From assembly GCF_005144415.1 (NCBI RefSeq), contig NZ_SWJE01000012.1, positions 62,001 through 126,000 of the forward strand: a stretch of 64,000 nucleotides of DNA. The letters run 5' to 3'. This DNA is from Trinickia terrae. Its GTDB lineage: Bacteria > Pseudomonadota > Gammaproteobacteria > Burkholderiales > Burkholderiaceae. Below are positions 9,101 through 16,041 of the stretch, piece after piece (position 1 is the stretch's first letter; every line of letters starts with the position of its first letter). Both the position numbers and the translations under genes were made by a program. The notes beneath the pieces are model-generated. The model saw only the letters and a list, made by a program, of their open reading frames with translations. It searched no databases and was not told the origin of the DNA.

Positions 9101-9529
9101 AATCGCGAAATCGACGCCGGCCTTTTTCAATAACGGATCGCCGCGCAGGCGCGAGACAAACGCGCCGATGTCCGCGCCGCGCACATAAGGCGCATAGTTC
9201 AAGGTCTGAAAGCCGGGATAGCGGCCGGGCAGATCGAGCCCGTCGACGAAATCGCGGAACTCGCCGCGCGCCACTTCGTCCTTGGCGCCGAACAGCGCCT
9301 GCATCGTCACGAGCACGTCGGAATAGAGGCGCACGCGCATGGCGACTCTCTGCTCGACGTCGCTCGTATCGTTGTCGAAGCGCAGCCTGGCCTCGTGATA
9401 CACCAGCTCGGAGCTGACGAGATACATCGTCACCGTCGCGCCCATGCCCAGCAGGAGCACGACGAATGCCAAACCGGTGGAGCACCGGTTCCGTATCAGC
9501 CGGCGCGTGAGTCCGAGTATTTTGCGCAT
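6113..9529 (-). CDS. Membrane CHASE-PAS-GAF-GGDEF-EAL dual c-di-GMP protein
   Basis: 1138 residues. TM helix near residues 18-40, a periplasmic CHASE-type sensor (~70-330, 'GFQTLNYAPYV'), a second TM near 355-380, a PAS domain (~400-515), a GAF-like domain (~530-690), GGDEF (~695-860) and EAL (~875-1120). The diguanylate cyclase motif GGDEF is intact at 765-769, and the phosphodiesterase motif EAL at 893-895 is followed by 'ELTES', 'DDFGTGYSS' and 'EGAET', so both activities look possible. Start ATG 9529 has GGGGGAGG upstream. It heads an operon with the AYCAV-repeat protein, suggesting that an external ligand sensed by CHASE tunes c-di-GMP in the same context. Confidence 0.92.
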   Translation of the reverse strand: MRKILGLTRRLIRNRCSTGLAFVVLLLGMGATVTMYLVSSELVYHEARLRFDNDTSDVEQRVAMRVRLYSDVLVTMQALFGAKDEVARGEFRDFVDGLDLPGRYPGFQTLNYAPYVRGADIGAFVSRLRGDPLLKKAGVDFAIRPPGERPAYYVLSYVEPLTQNLPSLGIDMGADTRRLAALERSRDTGEAISSGRLIFIDGGAQHVGLALRMPVYRRGLPLATVEERRRAYLGSVGAGIRVSDLMADLLGQETLRLIQFRIYDAGSFRVKVVPPSPATLLYDSVGGVSTATGGQHGAAGASGLARFMAAHVKSADAVSAIASDNPHLERSIVQSFGGRRWLIVFKADPMALSGPQRFLPGLTFVVGSIITMLLSCLAYALSTSRVRAVKLANQITFTLRESERARAEAQRIAHLGDWRVDLDHGVIHLSNEMARLIGWRGGKATGKALLRAIEPADRAALFAQAKRTLGSGSAFEFECRYRSRRGRRGWLRVIGHAYGPTEQRTLRGTALEITRQKAAERVRELEHAITLQLATATNEIEVFQQLVASLAQGMGWEAGAFWPTRAGLKQSLRSTYAAPCAELEPWLAVRSPFAPDSDELPDVPSWYGGNEVSGLAQARWLAEAGILTVFSFALRTGSVVLGVAEFYARERRHADPHALAMARSIASQLSHFLQRRQAEDNLHFIATHDALTGLPNRLMFKERLDDALLHAREDGTTLHVLFIDLDRFKDINDSLGHNVGDQLLRAVADRLLGEVKDAEMIARLGGDEFTVLVKQRDQHENVLRTIEEIQAALARPVVVSDMQLQVSASIGISSFPDDGDDAQTLLKHADIAMYGAKQRGKNTYQLYMRQMSMSLQRRVEMEAHLRQAIENREFTLRYQPRVCLATNQCTGVEALLRWQSPALGLVMPSDFIPLAEETGVIVPLGAWVLREACRQSAEWLAAGGGQIRVAVNLSAGQFASPDLLDHILEALDEAHLPGDFLELELTESMVMRQPEQAARWLSSLKQTGVRLSIDDFGTGYSSLAYLTRFPIDLVKIDRSFIRDIPDSRGDAQITSAVIALGHSLGLKVIAEGAETQAQVDFLCNEGCDEVQGYFFSRPIPASEVGSFVSRRQDAVTAEKRRPATLRVVDMSRERAYHT

Positions 9530-10041
9530 ACCTCCCCCGAGCGTTTCGGATGAAGCTCACTGCCAACTGCCAAATCAAGCGTTTACACTGGTGCGTAATT
9601 TAATTTCGTGCCCCGATTTAGCGCGGAATAAAAAGCACCAAATCACCAATGAAGCACCGAATCACCAATGCGCGGCTTGTATCGTTTACGCAAAGACAAT
9701 TGCACGCCTTAACCAGCGGCACGAACACCTTTAAAAGTAAAGCTATTGCATCAAGACGAACCGGAAATGCGCAGCGCGACCTCTCGCCCTTCCGGATTCG
9801 AGGAGGAAGACATTTGTCAGTTTGTTTTCTTCAGTATGGTATCGAGCATGGGTGTAATTCAATTGCTCGAATTCCCTAACAAAAACTGCGCAAGTCACCG
9901 AATTGAAATCGAGACGCAATCTCGTGCACCGCCAATAACACGATCGTTCTTTTCAGTAAGCGGGGACAGGTAATATTTCCTTGCGCATTCGCGGGTGCGC
10001 GGCCCATTGGGAATGCGTGCCGCGCGCCTCGCGAGGAGGCG
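9530..10041. other. 512-bp AT-richer intergenic region upstream of the GGDEF/EAL gene
   Basis: No convincing gene. It is clearly less GC-rich than its surroundings and should hold the promoter for the GGDEF/EAL operon on the minus strand and the 3' end of the porin transcript. A 17-bp near-perfect direct repeat, GCACCRAATCACCAATG, lies at 9635-9651 and 9654-9670 (19-bp period, one mismatch), about 110 bp upstream of the operon start; it may be a regulator site. Confidence 0.5.
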
Positions 10042-11139
10042 CTAGAAGAGATGGCGCATGCCGAGCGAAACCACCGTCTGCGTATTGGTGCTCGACTGCG
10101 GCAACAGATACAGCTCGGCCATCGTGCCCGCGCCGGCATGCAAATACACGGCATTCAAATAGATGTCAGTACGCTTCGAAAAGGCGTAGTCGGCGCCGAT
10201 CGCGACCTGATTCCAATGGTTTTCCCCGAGCTTGGAATAGGCATAGCTTGCCGCGAGCGACCACGCGTACGTCACGTAATATTTCGCGCCGCCTTCCGCC
10301 GTGCGAAGCACGTCGGATTCCCCCTTCCGCTGAAAATCGACCAGCGTAAACAACCCGTGGAAATATGCCGGGCCGAGCCGATATCCCGCGCCGAATCCCG
10401 CCACAGTGACCTTGTCGAACGTCTGCGGCTTCAGCAAGACGCCGAGCGGGGCGCTGCTGTGCAATGAATTGCCGAGCACCGAAGTGCCGATGCCGAACGT
10501 CTGCACGTAGTTATGCATCGCGACATAGGCCGCCGCCAGATGCAGATCGCCGAGCGCGTATTGCAGGCCGAAGGCCTCGGCGCTATTGGCCGAGAAATTA
10601 CCGGCTTGTCCGCCGAACGAATACAGCGCACCGAGCCGCAGACCATGGAACTCCGGCGTCTGGTACTTGACCGCGTTGTTGATGCGCTCGCCGCCAAGAC
10701 GGTCGAGATCGCCCACATGGAAGGCAAAGACGGAAGGCGTGAGTGTTCCCGCAGAGAACTCCGTCAAATAGACCGTCATGAAGTCGTATTGGCGGCCGAG
10801 CGTCAGGCTGCCGAGGCGGTCGCTCTCCAGCCCCACGAAGGCTTGGCGGCCGAACTCCAATCCCCCTTGAGCCAATTGGCCGTTGTTGATCGTGAAGCCG
10901 TTTTCGAGCCGGAATATCGCGCGATTGCCGCTGCCGAGATCTTCCGTGCCGCGCAGGCCCCAGCGGTCGGATTGGCCAACGCCGCTGAATTGCGCCCAGG
11001 CATGGCTGCCTCCCTGATTGCTTACGTAGGTCAATGCGTCGTCGACGATGCCATAGAGCTGCACGCTGCTTTGCGCATGCGCCGTTGTCGCTATGGTCGC
11101 CAGCGCGCAAAACACCGCGCCAAAAAAGATGCGATTCAT
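10042..11139 (-). CDS. Gram-negative outer membrane porin (Burkholderia type)
   Basis: 365 residues from ATG 11139 (GGGGGAAAC upstream). A cleavable signal peptide of about 20 residues ends 'TAHAQSS', followed by the classical porin opening 'SVQLYGIVDDALTYVSN' and the constriction-loop region 'GRQAFVGLESDRLGSLTLGRQ'. The chain ends in aromatic 'MRHLF', the C-terminal Phe signal for BAM assembly. Trimeric general porins of this family pass small hydrophilic solutes. An in-frame extension to 11316 exists but lacks a signal peptide and was rejected. Confidence 0.92.
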   Translation of the reverse strand: MNRIFFGAVFCALATIATTAHAQSSVQLYGIVDDALTYVSNQGGSHAWAQFSGVGQSDRWGLRGTEDLGSGNRAIFRLENGFTINNGQLAQGGLEFGRQAFVGLESDRLGSLTLGRQYDFMTVYLTEFSAGTLTPSVFAFHVGDLDRLGGERINNAVKYQTPEFHGLRLGALYSFGGQAGNFSANSAEAFGLQYALGDLHLAAAYVAMHNYVQTFGIGTSVLGNSLHSSAPLGVLLKPQTFDKVTVAGFGAGYRLGPAYFHGLFTLVDFQRKGESDVLRTAEGGAKYYVTYAWSLAASYAYSKLGENHWNQVAIGADYAFSKRTDIYLNAVYLHAGAGTMAELYLLPQSSTNTQTVVSLGMRHLF

Positions 11140-11509
11140 GTTTCCCCCGGTCGACGGCAGGCCGTCAGTTTTAGTTGCGAATGACTGCGGCAATGCTACG
11201 GCTTCAGAGATATCGCTTATGCGTGAGATCGAGAGTGTTGGCTTGGCGTCCTGGATCGCCAATGGCCCTTTTCGCTGTGGCCTGAAAGATAGTGTAGGAA
11301 AGATTTCAGAAAACATTCCAGCACTTATTGCGCCACAGCAATACCTGCTAGAGATGACAGGCCAGATCTGCCGCAGTAGTCCCCCTGACTGTCAGGTCTA
11401 ACAGCTTTTACTCGAAGGCGCGCCTGCTACATTTTTTGGAGGCTCTCGCCGTCGGCTCGGCAGCGTTGCACCTGCGAGAGCGGCGACCACGACAGGGCAG
11501 GAGGCGCAC
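11140..11509. other. 370-bp intergenic region between porin and decayed hydrolase
   Basis: No gene seen. It should carry the porin promoter on the minus strand. A short inverted repeat, CCTGAC-T-GTCAGG, lies at 11384-11396, about 110 bp ahead of the decayed gene on the plus strand. Confidence 0.45.
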
Positions 11510-12265
11510 ATGTCCAATGCGACGTTCAACCACGTAGCGGGAAACGCAAGCCTCGAGAACTTGAACGCGCAGGAGCGCGCCTGGCTTGCGAAAGCGAGCC
11601 GCACGGACGTCAACGGCTGGGTCCACCTGAAGACACGCGGCGCCCCATTCGAGCGCGGCTTCCAGCACGGCTTTCTCGTCGCGCGCGAATACGCCGAGGC
11701 GTTGCGCGTCTACGAGGCAATGACGCTGCAAACGATCGGCAGGGAGTATGCGTTCTTCGTCGACGCTTGCCGACGTCATCGGCTGGAACGCTTATGAAGA
11801 GCTGACCGGCTACTGGTGGCCGACCGTCGCACAACACTACGCGTCCGCGCCCGTGACTGCGGGCTCGCAGGCGAAGAGCCATTGCAGCGCCTTCATCGCT
11901 ACGGGGTCATCCACGGCCGACGGCCGTATCGTGCTCGGGCACGAGAGCTTCACCGAATTCTGGAACGGTCAATACATGAACACCATCCTCGATATCGAGC
12001 CCGACGACGGCCACCGGATGGTGATGCAAGGCTGCCCCGGCTGGATCGCGAGCATGACCGACTTCTGGGTCACGGCAGGGGGTCTCGTCGCCGCCGGGAC
12101 CACGATCGTCGGCTACAGCGGCTACGACATCGAGAAGGTGCCCGAGAATACATTCGCGCCCGCCGCGCGTGCCAGCGCGCTTCGAATATGGACGAGTGGG
12201 TCGAGCTGCTCGAAGCCGGCAACAACGGCGGCTACGCGAACATGTGGCTCGTCGCGCCGACAAGC
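11510..12265 (+). pseudogene. Decayed C45/phospholipase-B-like autoproteolytic hydrolase
   Basis: Three pieces in changing frames read as one protein. 11510-~11765 gives 'WVHLKTRGAPFERGFQHGFLVAREY', typical of the family N-terminus. From ~11780 the frame changes to give 'DVIGWNAYEELTGYWWPT' and 'SHCSAFIATGSSTADGRIVLGHESF', including the Cys that becomes the N-terminal nucleophile. From ~12190 the original frame returns with 'MDEWVELLEAGNNGGYANMWLV', and the sequence then stops matching. Segments expected at each junction appear missing, and the C-terminal part is absent just before the MscS gene. I infer inactivation by small internal deletions plus 3' truncation. Confidence 0.75.
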
Positions 12266-12266
12266 C

Positions 12267-13079
12267 TCACCCCACCGCCCGCCGCGCCAACGGCGTCTCC
12301 GGCGTCGGATAGCCGGCTTCGCGGAAGGTCTCGATGATCGCGCGGTTCGTGTCGAAATAGACCTGCCAGTAGTGGCTATTGTGCGTATAGGGACGCACGC
12401 ACAGCAGCGGCCCCTCCGGCGTGAACGACAGCACCTCGATATCGGGCGCCGGATCCGTGGTGACGTTGGGAATGCGCGTGATGGCGGCGCGCAAGCGATT
12501 GGCCGCATCGATCGGGTCGACGCCGTTGGCGATCTTCGCGGTCAGCTCGACGCGCCGCACCGGCAACACGCTGTAGTTCGCGATCGTGTCGGAGAAGATC
12601 TTGTTGTTGCCGACGATCGTGGTCACGTTGTCCGGCGTGATGATCGTGGTGCCGAACAGGCCCAGCTCCTTCACCGTGCCGGTCACGCCGCCCGCGCTCA
12701 CGAAGTCGCCGACCTTGAACGGACGCAGCACCTGCATGAAGACCCCCGCCGCGAAATGCGCCAGCAAGCCGCCCCACGCCGTGCCGATCGCGAGGCCGAG
12801 ACCGGCGAGCAGCGCGGCGAACGACGTGGTCTGCACGCCGAACACCTGCAGGATCGCGAGGATCAGCAGCAGGGTCAGCACGGTGCTGAGTATCGAAGCG
12901 AGGTAGTGCGCGAGCGTCTCATCGACCTTGCCGTTCTTCGCAAGCATCCTGCGCAGCAGGCCCGTGATCAGGCCGATCGCCCATCGCCCGACGACCCACA
13001 GCACGATCGCGCCGATGACTTTGGTCCCGATGTCGATGCCTCGGGTCATGACGAATACGCGTACGCTGTCCAGATCCAA
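12267..13079 (-). CDS. MscS-family mechanosensitive channel
   Basis: 270 residues with three membrane helices. The pore-lining helix 'FAALLAGLGLAIGTAWGGLLAHFAAGVFMQVLRPF' shows the Gly/Ala packing pattern of TM3 and is followed by the MscS beta domain 'KVGDFVSAGGVTGTVKELGLFGTTI' and 'PDNVTTIVGNNKIF'. Length matches small MscS channels that release solutes on hypo-osmotic shock. The best start is TTG at 13079 with GGAGAGG upstream. It ends one base pair beyond the decayed hydrolase, i.e. convergent. Confidence 0.9.
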   Translation of the reverse strand: MDLDSVRVFVMTRGIDIGTKVIGAIVLWVVGRWAIGLITGLLRRMLAKNGKVDETLAHYLASILSTVLTLLLILAILQVFGVQTTSFAALLAGLGLAIGTAWGGLLAHFAAGVFMQVLRPFKVGDFVSAGGVTGTVKELGLFGTTIITPDNVTTIVGNNKIFSDTIANYSVLPVRRVELTAKIANGVDPIDAANRLRAAITRIPNVTTDPAPDIEVLSFTPEGPLLCVRPYTHNSHYWQVYFDTNRAIIETFREAGYPTPETPLARRAVG

Positions 13080-13213
13080 GATGCCTCTCCGCCAGTTGGT
13101 CTTCGCACGTTATAGGCGACGAACCGGGCGGAAGCAAGGGGCGTTCCCGGCTCGCGCCATGAATTGGCGAGGCATTTGACGATTCTTTGCGTTTGGCGCG
13201 CGGCTAGCCGGTG

Positions 13214-14245
13214 CTAGAACGATTCTCTCGCGACGGATTGCTTGAATCGAAGCTCGCCTTGCTGATGAACTTCGAACTCCACGCCGCTGTCCTTGATGGC
13301 AAAAAGCGCGGTCGCCAGCGTGTTTTCGTCGTCCGGGTCCGCTGGGTCATCGCGGTAGATCGGCAGGCCTGAAGGCGCCTTGTCGAGCAGCACTCGGAGC
13401 AGGCCTCGAGCGCTCACGCCGTCGCCCTTCGGCAGGATGTGCCCGAGACGCGCTTGCCGGTCGCGTGACGAATCCGTGACGATTTGCGGCTCGGCATCGC
13501 AACCGGCGTGAATCAAATGATTCGCGTGGCCGGCTGTTTCGGCGATCTCCCGCACCGAGCAGCGCGCCACGGTCGCCTCGACGCTCAAGAGGCGCGCGTC
13601 GCCGGCGCAGCCGAGCGTATGGTGAAAGCCGCTCGCGCGCGGCGCGTCGACGAGCACGCGCACGGCCTCGTCGAGCGATGCTGCGTCGAGCGCGGCGCGC
13701 GCGAGGATCATGCGCGGCACGCCCGCAGACGGATGCTTGATGCGGATGTTGTTGATCGCCTGGACGAGGCCCGCGCGATTGACGGCGAACGTGTGCCCGG
13801 GCAACGACCCCGGGTAGTAGAAGCTCACGAACCCCGGCTTGCCGGCAGGCCTCACGTCGACGAGCACGCATTTGTCGCGCAGGAACGGATCGCCGTCTTC
13901 GTTATGAGCGATGAAGCGTTCGCTGCCGTGACGCGCGGCCAGCGTGGTGCAGCCGTCCGGCGCGTTGTGGATCAGCTCGCCGCGGCAGTTCCAGAGGAAC
14001 ACGTCTTCGGCGGGCCATCCGAGGCCAGCCGCCATGCCGTCCAATTCGGCGACGATGGCCGGGAACGAAGCCTCGGCCGCTTCGCGCAGCGCGCGCACGA
14101 AGGCATGCCCGCGCCAGCGGCGAACCGAACGCCACGCATTGCTCTGCGATATGTAGGCGTCCATGACGGGACGCGCGAGTTGGCCCAGATGCTGGCCAAT
14201 CTCGAAGGGAGCGCCGGAAACTACCGTGGGGTTGAGAATCGGCAT
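13214..14245 (-). CDS. C45-family autoproteolytic acyltransferase/hydrolase
   Basis: 343 residues from ATG 14245 (an AGGT lies upstream; a longer frame to 14365 lacks support). The family is the acyl-CoA:6-aminopenicillanate acyltransferase-like Ntn hydrolases: N-terminal 'GAPFEIGQHLGQLARP', then 'LWNCRGEL...APDGCTTLA', where Cys99 would become the N-terminal nucleophile after self-cleavage, followed by 'IAHNEDGD' and 'YYPGSLPGHTFAVNRAGLVQAINN'. It probably hydrolyses or transfers an amide-linked acyl group; the substrate is unknown. A second, decayed member of a related family lies only ~1 kb away. Confidence 0.82.
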   Translation of the reverse strand: MPILNPTVVSGAPFEIGQHLGQLARPVMDAYISQSNAWRSVRRWRGHAFVRALREAAEASFPAIVAELDGMAAGLGWPAEDVFLWNCRGELIHNAPDGCTTLAARHGSERFIAHNEDGDPFLRDKCVLVDVRPAGKPGFVSFYYPGSLPGHTFAVNRAGLVQAINNIRIKHPSAGVPRMILARAALDAASLDEAVRVLVDAPRASGFHHTLGCAGDARLLSVEATVARCSVREIAETAGHANHLIHAGCDAEPQIVTDSSRDRQARLGHILPKGDGVSARGLLRVLLDKAPSGLPIYRDDPADPDDENTLATALFAIKDSGVEFEVHQQGELRFKQSVARESF

Positions 14246-14679
14246 GGGCTGTATGACCTCGATTGCAAAACACTCAGGAACATCTTCGGTCCGCGGTACG
14301 GACGGGTGGTCAATCCGTGCTGCAGACCAAATATCAACAAAAAGTGTCAAATCAACAAAAATCACAACATATGTTGCAAAAGAGAATCATACAGCACCAG
14401 CGGTGCAACGAGAAAGTGTCAGCCCGATGGACGTCGAGAACTGGCGCACCGAGGCGAACTGGCGGGCTTGACCTGCCCTGCCCCGTTCGACTCGGTATCG
14501 ATCAAACCTGGAGCCGGACTGCATCGATGCAATCTCCTGCCCTCGATTCCCTCGTTCTTGACAGGACATTTCTTTTTCTTCGACGCAGAATTCGCAATAG
14601 AAAGCACATTCCCTTAGTAGAGACATAGAATTTTTCGTGGCAATCGGGCCAATTCAATTCGTCGCAAGGGACAAACACC
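14246..14679. other. 434-bp intergenic region between divergent genes
   Basis: No gene supported. It holds the divergent promoters of the C45 hydrolase (-) and the decarboxylase-like gene (+). The part at 14325-14400 is A-rich and includes two ATCAACAAAA elements in direct repeat and a perfect 12-bp palindrome CAACATATGTTG at 14365-14376. Confidence 0.5.
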
Positions 14680-15459
14680 ATGTTGAAAGGGTTCTTTCCT
14701 CCGTATACGCCGAACGGTCAATCGTCTCTTCTTTCGCCTCCTCCGTGGCACTACGCCGGCCAGGTCCTGTCGCTCGCGTATGACGTCGACATTCAGGTCG
14801 CGCAATCTTACGTGCCCGAAAACCTCGGCACGGCAACCGGTCGCGCATGCGGACACGTCTGCGAATGGCAATCGACGACCAACGGCTGGGAACTCGCCGA
14901 TCCGGTCTACGCGCAGTACAAGGAGTTCTTCGTACTGGTCGAGGTGGAAACCAAGTCGGGGGAGCTGCTGAATTTCTGCCCGCTGATCTGGATTGACCAG
15001 GACATCGCAATGGCGCGTGGTCTGCTACAGGGCTGGCCGAAAAAGATGGGCCAGATCTGGATGACGCGTTCGTACGCACTCGAGCATCGCGCGGCTGCCT
15101 CGCCGCGTGCGGGAACCGTGATCGGCGCCAGTGTGGCATCGAAGGATCGCCGCCTCGTGGAAGTGAAGGCCACGCTCGACGAAAAAGAGGGCCGCCCGCT
15201 AGGCCTGCTCGCTCATCCCGTCGTCAACCTGGCGGGTTCGCCGAGCGTGGTCGGCGAACCGGATCGCGGTTCGCTGCGTCTGCTGCGTGCCGCCGTGGGT
15301 GACGTGGTGCTGGGGCCGATGACCTCCGGCACAGCCGAGTTGCGCTATTTCGACAGCCCGCATGACGAGATCGCGCCGCTTGCGCCGCGGGGCGCGGTCG
15401 AAGCCAGCCTCGGTATGGTTGCGATCACGATCAACGGAGCGGTTGAGGTGAAGGAGTAA
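14680..15459 (+). CDS. Acetoacetate decarboxylase-family protein
   Basis: 259 residues, the usual length of the ADC superfamily. 'GWPKKMGQIWMTR' provides the Lys that forms the Schiff base in true acetoacetate decarboxylases, preceded by the hydrophobic core 'FFVLVEVETKSGELLNFCPLIWIDQD'. Many proteobacterial ADC-like proteins are not acetoacetate decarboxylases but hydratases, aldolases or lactone-processing enzymes, so the reaction stays open. ATG 14680 has AAGGGAC 7-13 nt upstream. It faces the Lrp regulator across a strong hairpin and could be a target of that regulator or of the acid-degradation cluster that follows. Confidence 0.8.
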   Translation: MLKGFFPPYTPNGQSSLLSPPPWHYAGQVLSLAYDVDIQVAQSYVPENLGTATGRACGHVCEWQSTTNGWELADPVYAQYKEFFVLVEVETKSGELLNFCPLIWIDQDIAMARGLLQGWPKKMGQIWMTRSYALEHRAAASPRAGTVIGASVASKDRRLVEVKATLDEKEGRPLGLLAHPVVNLAGSPSVVGEPDRGSLRLLRAAVGDVVLGPMTSGTAELRYFDSPHDEIAPLAPRGAVEASLGMVAITINGAVEVKE

Positions 15460-15483
15460 GCCGCGTCATCGTCCATGACGCAT

Positions 15484-15533
15484 TCGCGCACCGCGTTTAC
15501 GTGACCCCGTTTGGTCTCGGACGCGGTGCGCGA
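15484..15533. terminator. 13-bp stem hairpin between convergent genes
   Basis: TCGCGCACCGCGT (15484-15496) pairs perfectly with ACGCGGTGCGCGA (15521-15533), 24-nt loop. It lies between the stops of the decarboxylase-like gene (+) and the Lrp gene (-), the expected place for a shared terminator, though no long T-run follows. Confidence 0.6.
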
Positions 15534-15552
15534 TACAGCAATCGCGGCAACC

Positions 15553-16041
15553 TCAGGCCTCATCCTCCAGCGTGGCGCGAACCGGCAACCCGGCGGGCGC
15601 TTTGATCTCGTTGAGCACGAACATCGTGTGCATCGACCGGATACCGGGAATGCGCCGCAGGTCCACTACCGTCGACTCGTACGAGTCCAGATCGGCAGCA
15701 ACAACCTGTAGAAGAAAATCGACTTCACCGGCAACCTGATAGCAGGCCACCACGTGCTCGAAGCCCTGCATCCGCTCGGCAAAGCGGCTGGCTTCCACTT
15801 CCGAATAGGAATCGATCGAAACCCGAACGAATGCAAGCACGCCGAGACCGACTCTCTGGCGATCGACTTCGGCACGATAGCCGCGAATCACGCCAATCTG
15901 TTCGAGCCGTTGCACGCGGCGCCAGCACGGGGATGCAGACATGCCGAGGCTCTGGGCAAGCTCAGCGTTTGTCAAACGCCCGTCCTTCTGCAAGGCGTCA
16001 AGTATCTGGACATCCTTGGTATCGAGCATCACCCTTCGCAT
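15553..16041 (-). CDS. Lrp/AsnC-family regulator
   Basis: 162 residues from ATG 16041 (GGGAGAAGTA upstream); the longer open frame to 16173 is rejected. The helix-turn-helix is at about residues 8-60 ('LTNAELAQSLGMSASPCWRRVQRLEQIGVI'), followed by the RAM/AsnC ligand-binding domain ('VVACYQVAGEVDFLLQVVAADLDSYE'). The start overlaps the 3' end of the dehydratase gene by 44 bp on the same strand, so it is probably the last gene of that operon and its feedback regulator. The effector is presumably an amino acid or a related acid. Confidence 0.88.
   Translation of the reverse strand: MRRVMLDTKDVQILDALQKDGRLTNAELAQSLGMSASPCWRRVQRLEQIGVIRGYRAEVDRQRVGLGVLAFVRVSIDSYSEVEASRFAERMQGFEHVVACYQVAGEVDFLLQVVAADLDSYESTVVDLRRIPGIRSMHTMFVLNEIKAPAGLPVRATLEDEA

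Noticed and set aside
6119-9133. 1004-codon plus-strand frame over the GGDEF/EAL gene
   Set aside because: Antisense shadow; the minus strand carries intact GGDEF, EAL and membrane segments.
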